Part shown: piece by piece, positions 24,650-33,481 of the stretch
Numbering within the stretch: the stretch's first letter is position 1
Layout of the letters: every line of letters begins with the position of its first letter
Assembly: GCA_041397725.1 (NCBI GenBank)
Contig: JAWKVZ010000006.1
Location: forward strand, 1 to 64,000
Origin: JAGRKR01 sp041397725
GTDB lineage: Bacteria; Pseudomonadota; Alphaproteobacteria; Rhizobiales; Hyphomicrobiaceae
Reading direction: 5' to 3'
DNA length: 64,000 bases
Made by a program: the position numbers and the translations under genes
The notes under the pieces: model-generated
The model's database searches: none
The model's input: the letters and a program-made list of their open reading frames with translations, nothing else
Told to the model about the DNA's origin: nothing

Positions 24650-26794
24650 CTACACCGGTCGGCTCCACGATGCGGCCGCTCCTGCGAGTGACGGCAGGAG
24701 AGTGCGCCGACCGGTGGCGAGCCCGACATGATCGGTCTTCTCCCACAGGAACGGATCGCGCATGAGCTGGAAGAGCGCCCGGTAGCCGGCGAGCGAAATG
24801 AGCAGCCAGTAGACCGGCATGGAAAGCACGAGCGCAAGCGGCGGCCGGCCCGCCCTGCGACCGGCGGCGACGGCGGCCAGTAGCATCGCGCTGACATGGC
24901 CAAGCACGAGATTGAGCAGCGCCACGACGAGAAGGGCTTGACCCCATGGCCCGCGAGGCACCGCCAGAAGCGCATCGAAGATGGCGCCGAGCACGAGTAG
25001 CGCGGTGAATACGGGATAGGCGAGCGTCGACAGCAGCTGGCCGCCCATGACGACCACGAAACCCACCACACCGCGCATGCCGAGCTCGCGATAGAGCAGG
25101 CGCGGGTTGCGCAGATGCACGAGGTACGTCTGCATCCAGCCCTTGAGCCAGCGCGTGCGCTGAGGCAACCAGTCGCCGAAGCCGACGGGCGCTTCCTCGA
25201 GCGTCACCGACTCGATCATGCCGACACTCCAGCCGGCCCGCGCCAGTCGAAAGCCGAGATCGGCATCCTCCGTCACGTTGAAGGGGTCCCAGGCGCCGAC
25301 AGCACGCAGGACGTCGGCGCGAAAGTGATTGGAGGTCCCCCCGAGCGGCAGCGGCAATCGGGAGCGATCGAGCGCCGGCAGCAGTCCGTCGAACAGCGCC
25401 GAGTACTCGAGCATGAAGTGCCGCGTCAGCCAGCTCCTGTGCGTGTTGTAGATGTTGAGCCGCGCCTGCACGCAGGCGAGACGCCGTCGCCCGTCGGAGA
25501 AAGCCGCGACGGCTTGCCGAAGTTGATCGGGCGCGGGCAGATCCTCGGCGTCATAGACGGCGACCAGCTCGCCGCGTGCGCGCGCGAGCGCGTAATTGAG
25601 GGCCTTCGGCTTCGTGCGCGGTTGCGCGTCCGGCACGATTACGACCTCGAAATTGCCGGGCAGCGTCATCCCCGCCACGGCGGCACGCGTCATGCCGTCG
25701 ACCTCTTCGAGAATGAGCAGGATCTGCAGCTTGGACGCGGGATAGTCCAGCCGCCCCAGTGCATCGACGATCTGCCCGAGCACCGCGACCTCGCGGAACA
25801 GCGGCACGAGCACCGTGTAGGAGGGCAGCCGATTGTCCGCGAGCCGGTCGGCCGTTGGCGTCTTACGCCCCGTCCCGAGCAGCTCGACCAGAGCCACCGA
25901 GCGCAGCAGGACGACGCACAGGAACGGCAACGACACCAGCACCGAGACGAGCAGGAAGGCTGCGGCCGGCGCCATGATCATGCCGCCGAGGGTCAGCCCG
26001 ATCAGCGAGGTCAGCAGCACGAGCTGCCAGATCGCCACGGGATAGGCCGCCGAGAGCGCGGGGTGGCGGCGACGCAGGCCGAACACGGCCTCCCGCAGGT
26101 TCGGCCCCCGCTCGAGCATGGCCGCGAGATCGCCGACGACACCGGCGGTCGCCAGCATCACCGCATGCCCGCGCGCCGCCAGCGCCGCCACGTGACCGGC
26201 CACCACACGGGGCGGAGCACTGCTCGCATCGAGGAGCGTCACCGTTGCCGCGCCGATGGCCACCGTGATCGCGACCGCCTGCGCGCCCTGCCAGAGCTCG
26301 ACGCGAGCGGGCCTGACCGCGCCCTGCGACAGACGCCCGGCAGAGAAGACCGGCAGGCCCAGCCGCTCTGCGAGAAGTGCTGCGTAATCTTCAGGCTCCA
26401 CCCAGCGCTGCGCCAGCAGGACCTGGTGCGCCGCACCATCGGCGGCCGCGGCCAGACGCGCTGCGCGCGCGAGCGTGGCCCGGTCGATGCGACGGCCGAG
26501 CAGGAATTCCAAGTCCGGCTCGATGAGCTCGTGATCCCGCCATGACGAAGTAGGCGCGGTCGCGCAGGCCGTCCCCACGTGGCGCAGGCGCTCGAGCAGG
26601 CCGACGGCGGACGACCCCGGCTGCCCATCGGCGACGCGCCCTGCGGGAACGACCGTGACGCTGCGTCGCCGTCTGGCCCGGCTGCCGAGCAGCACCGTCC
26701 CCGCCTCCCCCATCCCCGTCGCGCCGGGATCGAATCGCTGTATGCGTGGAGACGTCATCGTCTTATGTGGACGTCCGGCTCCGGCATCCGGCAC
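24650..26794 (-). CDS. Membrane glycosyltransferase (GT2) with N-terminal MshEN-like domain
   Basis: Large processive-type family 2 glycosyltransferase, about 714 residues (GTG 26794; ATG 26758 is possible). An N-terminal soluble domain (about 85-220) resembles the GspE-N/MshEN fold, which in some proteins binds cyclic-di-GMP. Two membrane helices follow near 250-300. The catalytic part has VYDAEDLPAPDQLRQ, NVTEDADLGFRLARAGW and QRTRWLKGWMQTY, i.e. the D, TED and QxxRW motifs, then three or four C-terminal helices. Likely makes or exports a surface polysaccharide. It is divergent from a solute-binding protein gene. No other polysaccharide genes are nearby, so the product is unknown. Confidence 0.82.
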   Translation of the reverse strand: MPDAGAGRPHKTMTSPRIQRFDPGATGMGEAGTVLLGSRARRRRSVTVVPAGRVADGQPGSSAVGLLERLRHVGTACATAPTSSWRDHELIEPDLEFLLGRRIDRATLARAARLAAAADGAAHQVLLAQRWVEPEDYAALLAERLGLPVFSAGRLSQGAVRPARVELWQGAQAVAITVAIGAATVTLLDASSAPPRVVAGHVAALAARGHAVMLATAGVVGDLAAMLERGPNLREAVFGLRRRHPALSAAYPVAIWQLVLLTSLIGLTLGGMIMAPAAAFLLVSVLVSLPFLCVVLLRSVALVELLGTGRKTPTADRLADNRLPSYTVLVPLFREVAVLGQIVDALGRLDYPASKLQILLILEEVDGMTRAAVAGMTLPGNFEVVIVPDAQPRTKPKALNYALARARGELVAVYDAEDLPAPDQLRQAVAAFSDGRRRLACVQARLNIYNTHRSWLTRHFMLEYSALFDGLLPALDRSRLPLPLGGTSNHFRADVLRAVGAWDPFNVTEDADLGFRLARAGWSVGMIESVTLEEAPVGFGDWLPQRTRWLKGWMQTYLVHLRNPRLLYRELGMRGVVGFVVVMGGQLLSTLAYPVFTALLVLGAIFDALLAVPRGPWGQALLVVALLNLVLGHVSAMLLAAVAAGRRAGRPPLALVLSMPVYWLLISLAGYRALFQLMRDPFLWEKTDHVGLATGRRTLLPSLAGAAASWSRPV

Positions 26795-26948
26795 TCGTTT
26801 GCACTCTAGGCTTGACGCTCACCGGGTGGCATCGGGTAGGTACCGAGGCGCCGCATTGCCGACGCCGAGCCGCGCGATGCTGCGAGCTGCGTCCTGGAGC
26901 GGGTCACCGTCCAGACGCGGAGCCGGCGGACGATCAGGAGTGGGAACC

Positions 26949-27800
26949 ATGCCGATGCGCTTCACCACCAGCCTGTGGGGCGTGCTTGCGACAGCCCTGC
27001 TGCTGGCCTGGGGATGCCTGGAGGGCGCCGCACAGACGCCAAAGGACGGCGCCACCCGCGCCGCCCCGCCCCGCACGGGCACTCCCCCGCCCGCCCCGCG
27101 CGCGAGCATCCGCTTCCTGACCGCCAACGATTTCCCGCCGTTCAACTACCTCGACGAGGACAACGTCCTCACGGGCTTCAACATCGACATCGCCCGGGCG
27201 ATCTGCCTCGAAGCCAACGTGACCTGCGAGATCCAGGTGCGCCCCTGGGCCGATCTCGTCGCCGCGCTGCGCAAGGGCGAGGGCGACGCCATCATCGCCT
27301 CCCATCGCATTACGCCGGAGCTCTTGAAGTCGGTCGATTTCACCGACCGCTACTACCATACGCCCGCGCGCTTCGCCGCGCGTCGCGTGGCCCCCAAGCT
27401 CGCCATGACGCCGGAGGGCCTCGAAGGCAAGCGGATCGGCGTGCTCAAGGGTTCGGCGCACGAGATGTATCTCAAGGCGTTCTTCCGGGACGCCAAGATC
27501 GAGTTGTTCGAAAGCTCCGATCGCGCGCGCGAGGCCCTGGCGGGCGGCAAGCTCGATCTGCTGTTCGACGACGGTTTCAGCCTCAGCTTCTGGCTCAACG
27601 GCACGATGTCGAAGGGGTGTTGCGAGTTTCGCGGTGGCCCCTTCGCCGAGCCGCGCTTCTTCGGCGACGGCATCGGCATCGCCATCCGGCGCAACGATGG
27701 CGAGCTCAAGTCGATGATCAACGCGGCACTGCGCCAGGTGCGCGAGAGTGGGCGCGCGGAGGAGCTGTTCCTCCGCTACTTCCCGCTCAAGGTCTACTGA
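26949..27800 (+). CDS. ABC-type amino-acid/solute-binding protein family 3
   Basis: Periplasmic binding protein of 283 residues with a signal peptide at about 1-27 and a Pro/Ala-rich stretch after it. The family 3 pattern includes FLTANDFPPFNYLDEDNVLT, GFNIDIARAICLEANV and LEGKRIGVLKGSAHEMYLK. Start chosen at ATG 26949 behind AGGAG, where the signal peptide begins; the frame extends upstream without features. No ABC permease or ATPase gene is adjacent, so it may be an orphan receptor, or its partners lie elsewhere. Confidence 0.85.
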   Translation: MPMRFTTSLWGVLATALLLAWGCLEGAAQTPKDGATRAAPPRTGTPPPAPRASIRFLTANDFPPFNYLDEDNVLTGFNIDIARAICLEANVTCEIQVRPWADLVAALRKGEGDAIIASHRITPELLKSVDFTDRYYHTPARFAARRVAPKLAMTPEGLEGKRIGVLKGSAHEMYLKAFFRDAKIELFESSDRAREALAGGKLDLLFDDGFSLSFWLNGTMSKGCCEFRGGPFAEPRFFGDGIGIAIRRNDGELKSMINAALRQVRESGRAEELFLRYFPLKVY

Positions 27801-27819
27801 CGGGACGCGCCGCAGACAC

Positions 27820-28392
27820 CTACTGCTTGTCCTCGACGGTCACTACCATCGGCCGCTCGGCCTTGCGCTCCGGATCGAACTCGGAGCGGCCGGTGAAGTT
27901 GATGTGACGGCCATAGGTGTGCAGCGACATGGAAATCTCGCTGCCGACATTCCACACGCTATGGATGTCGTCGGACCGGCAGGTCGTGACGTCGCCGGCG
28001 GTCATGACGCTTTCCCCGACACGCTCGAGGTCGGCGTAGCCCGTGCGCGCGCCATCGTCGCGACGATGCCACTCGACCTCCTGCTCGAGCCCTTCGATGC
28101 CGGCCACCACCGCCCAGGTCTTGTGGTTGTGAGGCATCGTGCCCCGGTTGGGGAGCCAGGCGATCAGGAAGACCGCGAGATCGTGATTTGGCTCCTCGTG
28201 CAGCAGATGCACGCCGAAGCCCTGCTTCTCGTCGCACTTGCGGTGCCCCGGCTTGAGCCAGCCGGGCGCGGCAGCCAGGCGCTTGGCCAGCGGCGCGATG
28301 CGCGAGGTGACCCGATCCTCGTCCGTCTCCTCCCGGACGATGGCCCGGATGTCCGTGACGTACTGCTCCAGCGTGTAGGCGTCCTGCGCCAT
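27820..28392 (-). CDS. Cysteine dioxygenase-like cupin protein
   Basis: Single-domain cupin of 190 residues related to cysteine dioxygenase-type thiol dioxygenases. The first metal motif PHNHKTWAVVAGIEG followed by Glu, and the second DDIHSVWNVG, supply the usual His-His and His ligands. Family members use Fe(II) and oxygen to oxidise small thiols, although some act on other compounds. It is convergent with the solute-binding gene and divergent from the D-2-hydroxyacid dehydrogenase gene. Substrate not determinable. Confidence 0.78.
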   Translation of the reverse strand: MAQDAYTLEQYVTDIRAIVREETDEDRVTSRIAPLAKRLAAAPGWLKPGHRKCDEKQGFGVHLLHEEPNHDLAVFLIAWLPNRGTMPHNHKTWAVVAGIEGLEQEVEWHRRDDGARTGYADLERVGESVMTAGDVTTCRSDDIHSVWNVGSEISMSLHTYGRHINFTGRSEFDPERKAERPMVVTVEDKQ

Positions 28393-28588
28393 CCTTGTTC
28401 TCCTGTCCCTCGTCCGGCAAGCATGAGAAAACTCTCCAATCGTCGGATTGAAGCAATCTCTTCCCGACAGGGCAAGCCCCCAGGCAGTCCGTCCCGCAGC
28501 TCATTGCCGGTTGCCCACGGGCGGCACGGATGGCAGTCTCTGGCCGCACGCCACCACGTCGAACCCCCGATCCAGCAAGGAGCCCGCC

Positions 28589-29569
28589 ATGTCCGCTGCG
28601 CCTTTTCCGAGCCGCGAGGCGCTGAACATCTGCTTTGCCCACGTCGCCTACAGGATGGCCGAGCGGTTCACTCTGCGCGGAACGGGCATCTCCCACGTCG
28701 AGGTGCGCGACAAGGCAGGGCTCGCGGCCGGCATCGCGGAGGCCGATGTATTGCTGGTCTCGGGCCTGTGGAGCAACGACCTGCTCGAGCGGGCGCCGCG
28801 CCTGCGCTACGTGCAGTCGATCAGCGCGGGCATCGACCAATACGACCAGGACCTCTTCCGCAGCCGTGGCGTGCGGCTCGCCAACGCCAAGGGCGTCAAT
28901 GCCAATGCGGTGTCCGAGCATGCCATGTCGCTCATCCTGGCCCTGGCGCGCCAGCTCCACACGGGGCGGGACAACCAGGCGCGCAAGCATTGGCGCGGCA
29001 TGATCTCGGACATCTCCCAGCGCGAGGACGAGCTTGGCGGCAAGACCCTGCTGATCGTCGGCCTCGGGGCCATCGGCAACCGCCTCGCCCGTCTGGCGCG
29101 CGCTTTCGATCTCAAGGTCGTCGCAACCCGCCGCGATCCCTCGCGCGGCAAGGGGGACGCGGACGCCGTGCACAGCGACAGGGACCTGGCCAAGCTGCTG
29201 CCGCAAGCAGACATCGTGGCGCTGACCTGCCCGTTGACGCCGGACACGGAGAATCTGGTCAATGCCGAGACGCTGGCGTGCATGAAGCCCGGTGCGCATC
29301 TCGTCAACGTGGCGCGCGGACGGGTCGTCGACGAGCCGGCGCTGATCGCCGCACTCCAGGCCGGCCGGCTGACCGCCGCGGCGCTCGACTGCACCGTGGA
29401 GGAGCCGCTCCCCGCCTCCTCGCCGCTCTGGGCGATGGAGAACGTCATCATCACGCCCCATACCGCCGGCGAGACGCGCCGCTACGAGGACAACGTTCTC
29501 GACATCCTGATGGCCAACCTCGAACGCATCTGGCGCGGCGAGACGAATCTCGTGAACGAGATCGTCTGA
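28589..29569 (+). CDS. D-2-hydroxyacid dehydrogenase family protein
   Basis: NAD(P)-dependent dehydrogenase of 326 residues. Rossmann motif LIVGLGAIGNRLARLARAF is in the middle, the catalytic Arg in LVNVARGRVVDEPAL, the Glu in DCTVEEPLP and the His in TPHTAGE. The family interconverts 2-oxoacids and D-2-hydroxyacids, such as glyoxylate/hydroxypyruvate. ATG 28589 follows AAGGAG at 6 nt; upstream frame extension to 28448 has no family likeness. An inverted repeat begins at the last base of the stop codon. Confidence 0.87.
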   Translation: MSAAPFPSREALNICFAHVAYRMAERFTLRGTGISHVEVRDKAGLAAGIAEADVLLVSGLWSNDLLERAPRLRYVQSISAGIDQYDQDLFRSRGVRLANAKGVNANAVSEHAMSLILALARQLHTGRDNQARKHWRGMISDISQREDELGGKTLLIVGLGAIGNRLARLARAFDLKVVATRRDPSRGKGDADAVHSDRDLAKLLPQADIVALTCPLTPDTENLVNAETLACMKPGAHLVNVARGRVVDEPALIAALQAGRLTAAALDCTVEEPLPASSPLWAMENVIITPHTAGETRRYEDNVLDILMANLERIWRGETNLVNEIV

Positions 29570-29639
29570 GCGGGACGCGACGGGCGGTTCGGCGGCGCGC
29601 GATGCGCTGCGGCCACGAGCGCTGAAAAAGCGTCCCGCT
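29569..29639. repeat. Imperfect palindromic element abutting a stop codon
   Basis: Ten-bp perfect arms AGCGGGACGC / GCGTCCCGCT flank 51 nt. The left arm begins at the last base of the TGA of the preceding gene. The segment GAGCGCTGAAAAAGCG recalls the inner part of the palindrome at 60957, so it may be a diverged member of that family; this link is weak. Confidence 0.45.
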
Positions 29640-29851
29640 AGCCTTGTCGATGCGCCAGCAGGCGGATAGAGCAGACTCGTATCAGATGGAGTCGCGAGCG
29701 TTGCATCCTGCCCATGGATCGGACCCCGCTTTCGTCGCGTCCGGGATCGCTCCAGGTGCTTCGTGAGGATGTCTCCTGCGCATCCATCGGGGCCGATCGC
29801 CTGCCCGCAGGCGCCGATCCGCTCGAACCGCCGATCCGGAGGACCGATCCG

Positions 29852-30181
29852 ATGAAGACGATTCTGTCTGCGCTCCTGCTTTCAGCCGGTGTCGCCGCGC
29901 TGTCTCTCGCACCTGTCAGCGACGCCTTGGCTCAGAGCGCCAAGCCCAAGAAGGCCAAGGTCACCAAGGCGAAGTCCGGCGCAAAGTGCGTCACCCGCCG
30001 CGGCAAGGGCCAGGCCCCGACCGAGTCGATGGCCAGGTTCCAGGCCTGGGAGATCGTGGCCCAGACCACCGGCAACTGGCCGATCCAGACCGACACCTTC
30101 CGCCGCGAGCGCTACAAGTGCAGCAAGACCGGCGCCTGGGGCTGGACCTGCTATTCCTGGATCGACGTCTGCAAGAAGTAG
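29852..30181 (+). CDS. Small secreted basic protein, hypothetical
   Basis: Hypothetical protein of 109 residues. A signal peptide (about 1-27, ending SDALAQS) is followed by a Lys-rich stretch (PKKAKVTKAKSGAK) and a conserved-looking part with ARFQAWEIVAQTTGNWP and four cysteines (C-x-tail: KCVTRR, KCSKTG, WTCYSW, DVCKK), which could form disulfides in the periplasm. ATG 29852 follows GGAGGA at 8 nt; an upstream extension to 29714 is rejected because it lacks these features. It ends with a good terminator. Function unknown. Confidence 0.75.
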   Translation: MKTILSALLLSAGVAALSLAPVSDALAQSAKPKKAKVTKAKSGAKCVTRRGKGQAPTESMARFQAWEIVAQTTGNWPIQTDTFRRERYKCSKTGAWGWTCYSWIDVCKK

Positions 30182-30213
30182 GCGGCAGAGCAGCCGATCC
30201 ACGACGTCGCGAG

Positions 30214-30245
30214 AAGGCGCAGCCGCCGGGTTGCGCCTTTTCTTA
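30214..30245 (+). terminator. Rho-independent terminator
   Basis: Perfect 8-bp stem AAGGCGCA / TGCGCCTT with a 10-nt loop, then TTTCTT. It lies 33 nt after the small secreted protein gene. Confidence 0.8.
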
Positions 30246-30348
30246 TTGGCGGCGGGTCAGGCCCACGCCGGTTGACACCGGTCAACGCGGCCGCCGCCGG
30301 GACGAGTGAACATTTCGACCGGCTCGTCCTGCCAGAAGGCCGCATGAC

Positions 30349-30900
30349 ATGCTTCGCGTACTCATCGCGTTCGCCTCCAGCGAGGGCCAGACCGAGGCCG
30401 TCGCCCATCGCCTGGCCGGCCGCCTGGAGGCTGTCGGTTGCGTGGTTCGCCTGCGCGAACTCGGCTCGGAGAGATCGGAAACGGCAACCGAAGCGTGGGA
30501 CGCAGCCATCCTGGCCGGCTCCATCCATGTCGGACAGTACCAGCCCGCGCTCGAGCGCTTCATTGCAGCTCATGCGGAGCAACTGCGTTGCTTGCCGACG
30601 GCCTTCGTCTCGGTCAGCCTGTCGGCGGCCTCGCGTGATCCGGCCGAGCAGGCCGCCATCCGCAGCATCGCGGCGAAGCTTTTCGAGAAGACGGGTTGGC
30701 AGCCGGACCGGACGGTGCATGTTGCAGGCGCGGTGCACGACAACCGCCTCGGCTGGCTGAAACGGCTCGTCCTGCACGCAATCCTGCGCACGAAAGGCGT
30801 GAAGCCGGACCCCTCGGGTCACACGGTTCTCACCGATTGGCAGGCCGTCGATGCCTTCGCACGCGATTTCCGGGCGCGGCTGGGGCCGTCCGCGAGCTAG
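30349..30900 (+). CDS. Flavodoxin domain protein, HemG (protoporphyrinogen oxidase)-like
   Basis: Flavodoxin-fold protein of 183 residues resembling HemG, the menaquinone-dependent protoporphyrinogen oxidase. The FMN phosphate loop is IAFASSEGQTEAVAHRLA near the N-terminus. DAAILAGSIHVGQYQPALERF and the C-terminal TDWQAVDAFARDF match the HemG pattern, though Rhizobiales often use HemJ for this step, so a related flavodoxin role is possible. Its TAG overlaps the TAG of the convergent aldolase gene within a shared CTAG. Confidence 0.75.
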   Translation: MLRVLIAFASSEGQTEAVAHRLAGRLEAVGCVVRLRELGSERSETATEAWDAAILAGSIHVGQYQPALERFIAAHAEQLRCLPTAFVSVSLSAASRDPAEQAAIRSIAAKLFEKTGWQPDRTVHVAGAVHDNRLGWLKRLVLHAILRTKGVKPDPSGHTVLTDWQAVDAFARDFRARLGPSAS

Positions 30901-31562
30901 CCCTGCCCCTTCTGGCCGTAAGTCTTGAAGCGCTCCAGGACGCGAGCCATCTCGTCGGCGTCGAGCAGGTGCACCTCGCCGAGCAGCAGGACCTTGCAAT
31001 ACTGCTCGGCCAGCGTCTCGACCTCCTGCGCAAGCTCCAGCGCCGCGTCGAGATCCCCGCCCATGGCGATCTGGCCATGATTGGCCATCAGGCAGGCCCT
31101 GCGTTCGGCGAGGCCGCGCGCCACGTGCCCGGCCAGCTCCTCAGTGCCGAACGTCGCATAGGGCACGAGCGGGATGTCACTGCCGCCGGCGACGGCCACC
31201 ATGTAGTGGAAAGCGGGGATCGGCCGATGGGCGGCGGCGAGCACGGTGGCGTGCAGCGAGTGCGTATGCACGACGGCCGCCATGTCCGGGCGGGCCTCGT
31301 AGGCCGCGAGATGGAAGCGCCATTCGCTCGACGGCCGGCGGCGGCCCGAGACGATGCCGCCATCGCCGTCGAGGCGCACGATATCCTCGGGAAGCAGGCT
31401 GTCGTAGGCCATGCCGGTGGGGGTGATCAGCATGCCGTCCTGCCAGCGGCAGGAAACGTTGCCGGATCGTCCGGGCGACAGGCCGGAGCGGCTCATGGCC
31501 AGCGCGGTCTCGATGACCCGGCTACGGGCGAAATTCTCGTCGTCGTCCGGCGTGGCCGTCAC
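30897..31562 (-). CDS. Class II aldolase, FucA-like; probable 5-(methylthio)ribulose-1-phosphate aldolase
   Basis: Zinc-dependent class II aldolase of 221 residues, very like L-fuculose-1-phosphate aldolase: SGNVSCRWQDGMLITPTG, PSSEWRFHLAAYEARP, VVHTHSLH, VPYATFGT and a C-terminal VLERFKTYG. Predicted metal ligands are His99, His101 and His162, with Glu80 as the acid/base. It lies 13 nt downstream of mtnA and near apt and mtnP. In Rhodospirillum-type DHAP shunts an aldolase of this kind splits methylthioribulose-1-phosphate or 5-deoxyribulose-1-phosphate to DHAP and an aldehyde. I favour that over fucose catabolism (no other fucose genes) or MtnB dehydratase. Confidence 0.8.
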   Translation of the reverse strand: MTATPDDDENFARSRVIETALAMSRSGLSPGRSGNVSCRWQDGMLITPTGMAYDSLLPEDIVRLDGDGGIVSGRRRPSSEWRFHLAAYEARPDMAAVVHTHSLHATVLAAAHRPIPAFHYMVAVAGGSDIPLVPYATFGTEELAGHVARGLAERRACLMANHGQIAMGGDLDAALELAQEVETLAEQYCKVLLLGEVHLLDADEMARVLERFKTYGQKGQG

Positions 31563-31575
31563 GGTTGCGCTCCTG

Positions 31576-32682
31576 TCATGCCTCGAGCCGGCGGGCGGCG
31601 GCCTCCGGGTAGAGGCTCAGCAGGCCTTCCGGGCTGGCCGCGGCAATGCCGCGCTCGGTGACGAGGCCACTGACGAGCCGGGCCGGCGTCACGTCGAAGG
31701 CCGGGTTGGCGGCGGGGCTGCCGGGAGAAGCGATATCCACGGTAACGACGCGGCCGTCGGGCGCGCGACCAGCCATGCGCAGCACCTCCTCGGCGGCGCG
31801 CTCCTCGATCGGGATGGCGAAGCCGTCGTCCAGCGTCCAATCGATCGTGGAGTAGGGCAGCGCCACATAGAACGGCACACCGGTATCCTGCGCCGCCAGA
31901 GCCTTCAGATAGGTGCCGATCTTGTTGCAGACGTCGCCGTTCGCCGAGACGCGATCCGTACCGACAAGGCAGAGATCGACCTGCCCCCTCTGCATGAGAT
32001 GGCCACCGGCATTGTCCACCACGATGGTATGGGGCACCCCGTGGGCGGCCAGCTCGTAGGCCGTCAGCGAGGCGCCCTGGTTGCGCGGTCGCGTCTCGTC
32101 GACCCAGACATGCACGGGGATGCCGGCATCGTGCGCGAGGTAGATCGGTGCCGTCGCCGTGCCCCAGTCGACACAGGCGAGCCAGCCCGCGTTGCAGTGG
32201 GTGAGGACGTTGACCGTTGCGCCGCTCTTGCGCGCGGCGGCATCCCGGATCAGCGCCAGTCCGTGCTCCCCGATCTGCCGGTTGGTCTCGACATCGGACT
32301 CGGCCAGGCGGGCGGCACGGGCGTAGGCGGCCGAAACGAGAGCCTCGCCATCGAGACCGGCCAGGGTGGCGCGCATGTCCTCCAGCGCCCAGCGCAGGTT
32401 GACAGCCGTCGGGCGCTGCGCCGCCAGCAGTCCGACCGCCTCGGCAACAGTCCGCTGCGTCGGCTGCCGGGCGACGGCCAGACAGACACCGTAGGCCGCC
32501 GTCACACCGATGAGCGGTGCGCCGCGCACCTGCATGGTCTTGATGGCACGCGCCGCCTCCTCGACAGTCCGTAGCGTCGCCACGACGAACTCATGGGGCA
32601 GCCGCGTCTGATCGATGATCTCGACCGAGCGGCCGTCCCCGGCCAGCCAGATCGTGCGGTAGTGCCTGCCGGAAATTCGCAT
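31576..32682 (-). CDS. mtnA: S-methyl-5-thioribose-1-phosphate isomerase
   Basis: Converts methylthioribose-1-phosphate to methylthioribulose-1-phosphate in methionine/5'-deoxynucleoside salvage. It has 368 residues, the full family length. AIKTMQVRGAPLIGVTAAYG, the catalytic-Cys region VNVLTHCNAGWLA and the Asp-containing CLVGTDRVSANGDVCNKIGTY are characteristic. It lies between apt (36 nt upstream) and the class II aldolase gene in a leftward operon. Confidence 0.95.
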   Translation of the reverse strand: MRISGRHYRTIWLAGDGRSVEIIDQTRLPHEFVVATLRTVEEAARAIKTMQVRGAPLIGVTAAYGVCLAVARQPTQRTVAEAVGLLAAQRPTAVNLRWALEDMRATLAGLDGEALVSAAYARAARLAESDVETNRQIGEHGLALIRDAAARKSGATVNVLTHCNAGWLACVDWGTATAPIYLAHDAGIPVHVWVDETRPRNQGASLTAYELAAHGVPHTIVVDNAGGHLMQRGQVDLCLVGTDRVSANGDVCNKIGTYLKALAAQDTGVPFYVALPYSTIDWTLDDGFAIPIEERAAEEVLRMAGRAPDGRVVTVDIASPGSPAANPAFDVTPARLVSGLVTERGIAAASPEGLLSLYPEAAARRLEA

Positions 32683-32718
32683 CGCCTGCCTCTCCCGCGG
32701 GCCGCGTCGGCGAGACGC

Positions 32719-33249
32719 TCAATGTCCCTCGAACGCCATCAGCACATGGCACGCCACGCCATGGCTCTCCACCAGCTTGCGCCCACCGATGTCCGGCAGG
32801 TCGATGACGAACGACGCCCCGACGACCTGGCCGCCCGAGCGCGTGATCAGCTTCACCGCGGCCTCGGCCGTGCCGCCCGTGGCGATGAGATCGTCCACGA
32901 TGAGGATGCGCTCCCCCGGCCGGATGGCATCCTCGTGGATCTCGATGGCGTCGACGCCATACTCGAGCGTGTACTCCTGGCCGATGGTCTTCCAGGGCAG
33001 CTTGCCCTTCTTGCGAATGGGGATGAAACCACAGCCGAGCCGGTCGGCGACGGCGCCGCCGAGGATGAAACCACGCGCCTCGATGCCAGCCACGGCATCG
33101 ACAGGCTCGGTGCGGAAGGGCTCGGCCATGCGCGCGATGGCCGCCTTGAAGCCCTGGGCATCCCCCAGCAGCGTGGTGATGTCCCGGAACATGATTCCCG
33201 GCTTCGGATAGTCCGGAATCGTGCGAATTAGCCCCTTGAGATCCGTCAC
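32719..33249 (-). CDS. apt: Adenine phosphoribosyltransferase
   Basis: Makes AMP from adenine and PRPP in the cytoplasm, 176 residues. The PRPP loop ERILIVDDLIATGGTAEAA and the N-terminal IPDYPKPGIMFRDITTLL are the APRT signatures. The GTG start at 33249 is chosen because GGAGGAG precedes it by about 5 nt; a longer upstream frame is rejected. First gene of an apt-mtnA-aldolase operon, so it can recycle the adenine that MtnP releases. Confidence 0.95.
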   Translation of the reverse strand: MTDLKGLIRTIPDYPKPGIMFRDITTLLGDAQGFKAAIARMAEPFRTEPVDAVAGIEARGFILGGAVADRLGCGFIPIRKKGKLPWKTIGQEYTLEYGVDAIEIHEDAIRPGERILIVDDLIATGGTAEAAVKLITRSGGQVVGASFVIDLPDIGGRKLVESHGVACHVLMAFEGH

Positions 33250-33481
33250 GGTCTCCTCCGCGCCAAAATTTCGGCGGAACCTAACAACATAGTCCCGCCG
33301 TGGGTAGCACCAAGACATGACAGTTTGGCCGTTGCGGCACGCGAGGACGTCATGAGGGGCCAACAGGGTTGCATGAAGGCCGGGCCGACAGGATGCTCGC
33401 TCACGATGCGAGTGATTCGGACCGATGGACCCGGTCTGCCTCGACGATAGCGAACGTCCGTTCAGACCAGGAGCCATCGCC

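Noticed and set aside
24583..25071. N-terminal extension of the TAXI protein frame
   Set aside because: It overlaps the glycosyltransferase gene; the signal peptide and ribosome site place the start at 24582.
30897..31562. Aldolase as a fucose-catabolic FucA or as MtnB
   Set aside because: No other fucose genes nearby; sequence is FucA-type rather than MtnB-type, and the operon with mtnA and apt favours the DHAP-shunt aldolase.
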